The translations under genes and the position numbers were made by a program. DNA of 19,869 nucleotides from Methyloglobulus sp. (GTDB lineage: Bacteria > Pseudomonadota > Gammaproteobacteria > Methylococcales > Methylomonadaceae), in NCBI GenBank assembly GCA_013140405.1, contig JABFSV010000384.1, positions 1-19,869 on the forward strand, in the 5' to 3' direction. Of this stretch, positions 15,262-19,869 are shown in pieces. The number at the start of each line of letters is the position of its first letter. Positions within the stretch are counted from its first letter, which is position 1. The notes under the pieces were generated by a model. It had not been told where the DNA came from and ran no database searches. It worked only from the letters and a program-made list of their open reading frames with translations.

Positions 15262-16956
15262 CTATATTTTCAGTTTACGCTGGTGAAATGCCTCAGCGGT
15301 CGGCTGGTTAGTGATGCTCAGGATAGCGGCATCAGGCAGTTCCGCTCCCAGTAATTCCAGCATCTGTGTTTCGCCGTCGGATGATAAGGAATCCAGGGCT
15401 TCTTCAACAAAAACCCACTTGGGACGATGCAACAAAACGCGAGCTAATCCCAAGCGTTGCTGCTGTTCACGGGAAAGTAGCTGTTCCCATTTCGCAACTC
15501 GGTCAAGCTGGTTGACAAATTCTTTAAGCCCGACTTGTTTGAGTAACTTCTCCAGTATAGGGCGGTCGAACGAACTTGTGCTGAGGGGATAACAAATGGC
15601 AGCATAGAGAGATCCGGTCGGCAAGTAAGGTCGGGGTGGCATAAAAAATAGTGAGCCATCCTCAGGAATTTCAATACGGCCGAATCCCCATGGCCAGAGC
15701 CCTGCAATGGCCTCAAACAATTTCCCGCCCATGCTGGTTTGACCAGAAATCAGCACACGTTCGCCTGCTTTAATTTCATTGTTGATGGTTGCCGAGATGT
15801 TATCAACGCCTAAATTGGCGATGGTGACATTGTCAAAATTTAATACGGATTTCTTTGATTTGTCTAAGCAAATTTGATGTGAATTGTGGCAGGATATATC
15901 GTATTCCAACTCATCCAAGGCTTTGACTAAACTTAAAACTCGCTCAACTGATGCCCGCCAATTGGCAATTTCCGCCATACTGTTCACTGGCCAAGATAAC
16001 GCCGAAACCATTTGTTGAAATGCCTGGACAGATTGCATCAACGTACCCAGCGTAATAGCCCCTGCGATGTAGCGGGGAGATGCCGCCAATATAGGCAGTG
16101 CCATCGAGGTGACCGAGTATCCTGTTGTAAATATTTGAATTTTTTTCCATGCCAGTGTTTGCTGCCGATAGGCCGCAATAATTCTCTGGAATGAGCCAAG
16201 AAAACGCGCCTGCTCATTGTCTTCGCCTTTTATTAAAGCAATGGCTTGGGAATTTTCTTGTGCTTTTATCAGGTCATGACGGTAATTGGCTTCTTGGCTT
16301 TGTCGGACATTGGTTGCCTCAGTCAAAGACTTGCCCATCCACTTTCCCAATATCGATGCACACACGGTATAAATTATTGCAATCCAAACGAGATAACCCA
16401 AAACCGGAAAGGAGACAGAACCGTAGTCAAAAATTACCGTGCCAGATAAATCCCAAAGAATTTGCGTAAAGCTAATTAGCAATAAAAGGCTGTAGAAAAA
16501 GGAATGGCCAAGGGAAACAGCTTCTTCTGTCGCAATACGAATATCCTCTGCGATGCGTCCATCAGGATTGTCACTGTTCCTTTTTGACATAAAAGTGAGC
16601 TGATAATGTCGGCCTTGATGCATCCATTTGGAAATGACTTTTTCTGTCAGCCAAGTACGCCAACCAATCAACAACCGTCTTTTAACCATTAAATGTAGGG
16701 TGGTTATTGCGATATTGGCGACAAAAATCAAGCCCAATAATTCTACCTGCTTGATTAAACCTGACATTGACCGTTGTTCAAGGTCATCAAATAAGGCCGC
16801 ATTCCATTCTGTAATCACCACGGCTATGCCCATTTGACATACGGTTAGTACAACAAACGTTACCGCTTCTATGCGAATTACGACTTTATTTTTGGAATTC
16901 CAAAAAGGCCCCGCCAATTTTATAAACTGAATTAAAAATCCATTTTGCCGTTGCAT
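15262..16956 (-). CDS. SbmA/YddA-type ABC transporter with degenerate ATPase domain
   Basis: A 564-residue half transporter from the ATG at 16956, which has AGGGG 8 nt upstream; an in-frame TTG 12 codons earlier is less likely. The N-terminal membrane domain (about 1-330) carries the family marks (TEWNAALFDDLEQRS, WRTWLTEKVISKWM and NPDGRIAEDIR). Relatives move peptides, cobalamin or fatty-acyl compounds. The C-terminal nucleotide-binding domain keeps its length and frame, but the motifs are altered. Walker A reads GQTSMGGKL (405-413) instead of GxxGxGKS/T, the Q-loop Gln is Pro441, the signature is LSREQ (494-498), Walker B has Glu518 for Asp, and the switch His is Asn550. Glu519 is kept. 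ATP hydrolysis is doubtful. It heads a minus-strand run with DUF3592 and GH5. Confidence 0.85.
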   Translation of the reverse strand: MQRQNGFLIQFIKLAGPFWNSKNKVVIRIEAVTFVVLTVCQMGIAVVITEWNAALFDDLEQRSMSGLIKQVELLGLIFVANIAITTLHLMVKRRLLIGWRTWLTEKVISKWMHQGRHYQLTFMSKRNSDNPDGRIAEDIRIATEEAVSLGHSFFYSLLLLISFTQILWDLSGTVIFDYGSVSFPVLGYLVWIAIIYTVCASILGKWMGKSLTEATNVRQSQEANYRHDLIKAQENSQAIALIKGEDNEQARFLGSFQRIIAAYRQQTLAWKKIQIFTTGYSVTSMALPILAASPRYIAGAITLGTLMQSVQAFQQMVSALSWPVNSMAEIANWRASVERVLSLVKALDELEYDISCHNSHQICLDKSKKSVLNFDNVTIANLGVDNISATINNEIKAGERVLISGQTSMGGKLFEAIAGLWPWGFGRIEIPEDGSLFFMPPRPYLPTGSLYAAICYPLSTSSFDRPILEKLLKQVGLKEFVNQLDRVAKWEQLLSREQQQRLGLARVLLHRPKWVFVEEALDSLSSDGETQMLELLGAELPDAAILSITNQPTAEAFHQRKLKI

Positions 16957-17054
16957 CGGTTCATCCCCTAGTGAAAATGCAGTATTGAGCAATCTACTAT
17001 CTTAGTATTGCTTACTTAAGCCATATCGTATTATTGTTAGTTATAGCTTACCGT

Positions 17055-17082
17055 TTTACTGTTTCATTGAACACAATAAAAT
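17055..17082 (+). promoter_or_regulatory. Possible sigma-70 promoter for the phosphodiesterase gene
   Basis: TTTACT (17055-17060) and TAAAAT (17077-17082) are 16 nt apart, placing the start near 17089 and giving a short leader of about 13 nt before the ATG at 17102. The hexamers match consensus at 4 and 5 of 6 positions. Confidence 0.4.
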
Positions 17083-17101
17083 CAACCGGAATCTGAACAC
17101 A

Positions 17102-18016
17102 ATGTTATCAGTGACATCATCAAATACTTTAAATATCGCACATCGGGGAGCGAGGGCTTATGCACCCGAAAATACGCTGGTTGCTTTTGCCAAAGCTAAA
17201 GTTTTCGGCTGTGAAATGTTCGAGATGGACGTACGCTTGTCCAAGGATGGTGTAGTTATCGTTTATCACGACGAACATTTGGTTCGCTGCACAGATGCCA
17301 AAGCCAAATTTCCTGGCCGAAATAGTTATAATGTCGCCGATTTTACTTATGCGGAACTTAATAGCCTAGATGTAGGCAGTTGGTATATTGAACAGTTAGC
17401 TCTTCCCAGTGAGGACAGGCAACCCTTTTTGCAAAGCCTGACAGATGCCGAATTAGATGAATTTGTCAGCCCATCGGAACGGACTTTTTATGCTTCAGGT
17501 CAGGTCAAGATACCGACCCTCGCAGAAACATTGTCCTTGGCTAAAGAACTGGGATTGATGGTCAACGTAGAACTTAAAAGGCAGCCAGATGGTGAGTCAG
17601 GATTGGTCGAGGCTGTGTTAAAGGTTGTACAAACGATGAAAATGGAGGATCAAATTCTGATTTCATCTTTTGAGCATGACATGCTGCGGCAAATGCGGCA
17701 ACAAACCAAAAAAATCGCCACCGCTATTCTTATTGATTCCCCCATCAAAGCTCCAATCACCTACCTACGTAAATTAAAGGCAAATGCTTACAATGTCGGT
17801 TGTTACAAGGATTTTAAACGCAATAGTTTTGATGGGTTGTCCGGCAAACGCTATCTTACCCACCTGGATAAGATCCATAAAGCTGGGTTTGGTGTGAATA
17901 TATGGACTTGTAATGACCAAGAGGAAATGGCTGGCTTATTGGCAATTGGGATAACCGGCTTGATTTCTGATTACCCTAACCGTGTGCGTGAAAAGTTACA
18001 GCTACATTATCAATAA
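17102..18016 (+). CDS. Glycerophosphodiester phosphodiesterase family protein
   Basis: A 304-residue GDPD enzyme, which would hydrolyse glycerophosphodiesters to glycerol-3-phosphate and an alcohol. IAHRGARAYAPENTLVAF gives His14, Arg15, Glu23 and Asn24; EMDVRLSKDG gives Glu41 and Asp43; VYHDEHL gives His56 and Asp57. Together these are the metal-binding and catalytic residues. VNVELKR (near 170) and the final NIWTCND and GLISDYPNRV complete the TIM barrel. Residues about 95-145, including WYIEQLALPSEDRQPF and SERTFYASGQ, look like the loop insertion found in many longer members. There is no signal peptide, so it is cytoplasmic, as in UgpQ-type rather than periplasmic GlpQ-type enzymes. It ends 12 nt from the convergent nudF. 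Confidence 0.93.
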   Translation: MLSVTSSNTLNIAHRGARAYAPENTLVAFAKAKVFGCEMFEMDVRLSKDGVVIVYHDEHLVRCTDAKAKFPGRNSYNVADFTYAELNSLDVGSWYIEQLALPSEDRQPFLQSLTDAELDEFVSPSERTFYASGQVKIPTLAETLSLAKELGLMVNVELKRQPDGESGLVEAVLKVVQTMKMEDQILISSFEHDMLRQMRQQTKKIATAILIDSPIKAPITYLRKLKANAYNVGCYKDFKRNSFDGLSGKRYLTHLDKIHKAGFGVNIWTCNDQEEMAGLLAIGITGLISDYPNRVREKLQLHYQ

Positions 18017-18028
18017 AACTTATGGAGA

Positions 18029-18640
18029 CTATGCCACATAGTTAAGGTTTGCCATTTGTCGCAAAGTCTGCCGATGCAATGCCAACCACTGAATCGCAAT
18101 AATGGGTATGCCGGACTCAATCTTGCCTTCTTCCAGCATTTTGTAGGCTTCATCAAATGAGACCGTATAGACCAGAATGTCCTCATCTTCATGATCCAAA
18201 CCATGAATTCCGCCGATCTGGGAGCTGTCAACCCTACCATAAAACAGGCTGATTTGCTCTGATGAACCGCCTGGCGTGGTATAAAAGCGGTTGATGAGTG
18301 TTAGCTCCTTTATGTCACATCCCGCTTCTTCTTTTGATTCTCGGTAGGCGACCTGTTCGGGCGTTTCGCCTTCATCAATCGCGCCGGCAACGATTTCCAC
18401 TAACCATGCCCGATCCGTATTTGTTGCCGCACCGACCCGAAACTGCTCAATCAACACGACCTTGTCGGCATCGGGGTCATACAATAAAACCGCTACGCAA
18501 TTGCTTCGCCGGAACAGTTCACGGCTGATCTCCCCGCTCCACCCCCCCGCAAACAAAGTGTGTTTTAGCCGATATTTTTCCATGACGAAAAAACCATCAT
18601 AAACAAGGTCTTTGTTGATTATTTCAAACTGTTTTTTCAT
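18029..18640 (-). CDS. nudF: ADP-ribose pyrophosphatase, Nudix family
   Basis: A 203-residue Nudix hydrolase of the ADP-ribose diphosphatase type, producing AMP and ribose-5-phosphate. The Nudix box (G-x5-E-x7-RE-x2-EE-x-G) lies at 86-108, with Gly86, Glu92, Arg100-Glu101, Glu104-Glu105 and Gly107 all present. The upstream beta strand VAVLLYDPDADKVVLIEQFRVG and the downstream FYTTPGGSSEQISLFYGRV, with the proline-glycine segment after the box, are typical of NudF. The usual gene length is kept. Its ATG overlaps the end of the upstream sugar dehydrogenase gene by 4 nt (18637-18640), so the two are translated from one message. Confidence 0.93.
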   Translation of the reverse strand: MKKQFEIINKDLVYDGFFVMEKYRLKHTLFAGGWSGEISRELFRRSNCVAVLLYDPDADKVVLIEQFRVGAATNTDRAWLVEIVAGAIDEGETPEQVAYRESKEEAGCDIKELTLINRFYTTPGGSSEQISLFYGRVDSSQIGGIHGLDHEDEDILVYTVSFDEAYKMLEEGKIESGIPIIAIQWLALHRQTLRQMANLNYVA

Positions 18641-19758
18641 TTTTTGCCTTGATATTCAACTCTGTAGATAAGCCCCACATGATCGTCGGAAATGAGCAGG
18701 CTACCATCTGGCATTTCCAGAATATCGGCGGGTCGTCCCAAAACATTATCATCTTTTGTTAACCACCCGTCGATAAACACCTCTTCCGAAGCGGGTTTAC
18801 CTTGCTTGAAGCGAACCAGGGCAATGCGATAGCCATCCGGCTTGGTACGGTTCCAGGAGCCATGTTGAGCAACAAGAAGCTGATTTTGATAGTCAGATGG
18901 AAACTGCTTGCCTCGGTAAAACCATAAGCCCAAAGGTGCAACGTGGGCTTTATATTTCCAGGCAGGCGCGGTAAATTCTTTGCAATTTTTGTCCGCTCCA
19001 AATTGGGGGTCGAGAATTTCGCCCCCGTGACAATGCGGAAAACCGAAATGCTCACCTACAGTCGACCACTGGTTTAACTCATCTGGCGGTAAATCGTCAC
19101 CCAAATAATCGCGGCCATGTTCATTAAAAAACAAGGCATTCGTGTCAGGTTGCCAGTCAAAACCCACAGTATTTCTGATGCCTCTGGCAATGATTTCAAA
19201 ATGACTGCCATCTTGATTTAATCTGACCAACGACGCATAAGGCTTACCCGGTTTACAAATATTGCAAGGTGCGCCAATTGCAGTGTAGAGCTTGCCGTCT
19301 GGCCCAAAGCGCAGATATTTCCAACCGTGATGTTTATCCGAAGGCAGTCGGTCGTAAATCACAACGGGCTTCGGTGGTTTGTTAAGGGCTTGAGTAATCC
19401 CATCAAACCGGATGATGCGGTTGACTTCCGCCACATACAAAGCACCATCTTTATAGGCCACACCATTCGGCATATACAAGTCTGTTGCAATGGTATGGTT
19501 TTCATCGGCAATACCATCATGATTGGAATCTTCGACAGCATAGACATTGCCAGATGTACCCGTACCCACATAGACAATGCCGTTGTCGCCCAATGCCATG
19601 CTACGCGCATTGGGCAGGTTATCGGCAAATACGGACAGCTTGAAACCCTCTGGGACATGCAGGTTTTTTAGCAGATCCTGATGGTTTCCAGCTTGTGCAA
19701 AGCCTAAGCCTGTGTTAAATACGAGCAGAGTTATGAGTAGGGTTTTGGTTAGTGTCAT
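18637..19758 (-). CDS. PQQ-dependent sugar dehydrogenase-like secreted protein
   Basis: A 373-residue periplasmic protein of the soluble aldose sugar (GSDH/sorbosone) dehydrogenase fold. Residues 1-23 are a signal peptide ending FAQAG. The rest shows six-bladed beta-propeller repeats: GFKLSVFADNLPNARSMALGDNGIVYVG, LYMPNGVAYKDGALYVAEVNRI, HHGWKYLRFGPDGKLYTAIG and ARGIRNTVGFDWQP. Polar residues typical of PQQ binding, such as His143/His144 and Arg in the RNTVG turn, are present. DSNHDGIADE (77-86) has the D-x-N-x-D-G-x-x-D calcium-loop pattern. Cys164 and Cys167 (CNIC) and a later Cys pair may form disulfides. The ATG has the strong site AAGGAGGAAA. It is likely an oxidoreductase using PQQ, though substrate and cofactor use are inferred. 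Confidence 0.85.
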   Translation of the reverse strand: MTLTKTLLITLLVFNTGLGFAQAGNHQDLLKNLHVPEGFKLSVFADNLPNARSMALGDNGIVYVGTGTSGNVYAVEDSNHDGIADENHTIATDLYMPNGVAYKDGALYVAEVNRIIRFDGITQALNKPPKPVVIYDRLPSDKHHGWKYLRFGPDGKLYTAIGAPCNICKPGKPYASLVRLNQDGSHFEIIARGIRNTVGFDWQPDTNALFFNEHGRDYLGDDLPPDELNQWSTVGEHFGFPHCHGGEILDPQFGADKNCKEFTAPAWKYKAHVAPLGLWFYRGKQFPSDYQNQLLVAQHGSWNRTKPDGYRIALVRFKQGKPASEEVFIDGWLTKDDNVLGRPADILEMPDGSLLISDDHVGLIYRVEYQGKK

Positions 19759-19811
19759 CGAAATTTCCTCCTTAACTAAACTTATAATCAGTTTATCATT
19801 CTAACCGGACG

Positions 19812-19829
19812 TTGAATTCATTAATTCAA
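19812..19829. promoter_or_regulatory. 18-bp palindrome between divergent genes
   Basis: TTGAATT-CATT-AATTCAA is a perfect 7-bp inverted repeat with a 4-bp spacer. It lies in the 79-bp gap between the sugar dehydrogenase gene (minus) and a plus-strand start at 19838, the usual place for a dimeric repressor or activator site. No known regulator is assigned. Confidence 0.45.
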
Positions 19830-19837
19830 TCCCCATA

Positions 19838-19869
19838 ATGGCTGTACAACAACTACTTAAAGAGGCTGC
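19838..19869 (+). CDS. Possible start of a plus-strand gene (cut by window edge)
   Basis: An ATG at 19838 opens a frame reading MAVQQLLKEA up to the right edge, with no stop. There is no clear Shine-Dalgarno. Divergence from the sugar dehydrogenase gene and the palindrome between them make a real gene plausible, but ten residues do not identify a family. Confidence 0.35.
   Translation, partial: MAVQQLLKEA

Overview
This window reads as chromosomal DNA of a gammaproteobacterium with moderate GC content. The evidence is a petABC-type cytochrome bc1 operon, trpD-trpC-murI, a four-cysteine FNR, a PQQ-type sugar dehydrogenase and many palindromic intergenic repeats. An obligately respiring lineage such as the Methylococcales (methanotrophs) would fit, but no marker here proves it, so the lineage is an inference. 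There is no phage, IS, CRISPR or tRNA signal.

Layout, left to right. Positions 1-1120 (minus) hold petA (Rieske protein) and the start of petB (cytochrome b), overlapping by 4 nt. Positions 1484-1684 (plus) hold a dodecin with a TTG start, preceded by an unexplained terminator-like hairpin and followed by a terminator shared with murI. Positions 1784-4461 (minus) hold trpD-trpC-murI. Positions 4462-5238 have no credible gene but contain three groups of palindromic repeats.

Positions 5239-9208 (minus) are the most accessory-looking part. They hold a 1118-residue outer-membrane protein that fuses a FecR-like domain, a TPR array and a beta-barrel, followed closely by a small one-pass membrane protein and a small six-cysteine secreted protein. 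Base composition changes sharply inside the large gene, near the TPR/barrel junction. Next comes an AI-2E-family permease (9321-10394, minus).

Positions 10395-12405 form a low-oxygen regulatory neighbourhood: an exact FNR box with a matching -10 element, a 39-residue lipoprotein, an fnr gene and a DUF2934/Cys-motif protein. Positions 12447-13481 (minus) encode one protein combining a winged-helix-like DNA-binding domain, a GHKL ATPase and a STAS-like domain. Its promoter carries three direct repeats spaced 21-22 bp apart that look like its operator. Upstream of it, and also on the minus strand, are a GH5 beta-glucanase-like enzyme without a signal peptide, a DUF3592 membrane protein and an SbmA/YddA-type ABC transporter.

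That transporter's nucleotide-binding domain is intact in frame but altered in nearly every catalytic motif. The right end holds a glycerophosphodiester phosphodiesterase (plus), then nudF and a secreted PQQ-type sugar dehydrogenase (minus, 4-nt overlap), and the first codons of a divergent gene across an 18-bp palindrome.

The best candidates for undescribed biology are the composition-split FecR-TPR-barrel cassette, the single-polypeptide switch protein with phased operator repeats, and the transporter with a degenerate ATPase domain.
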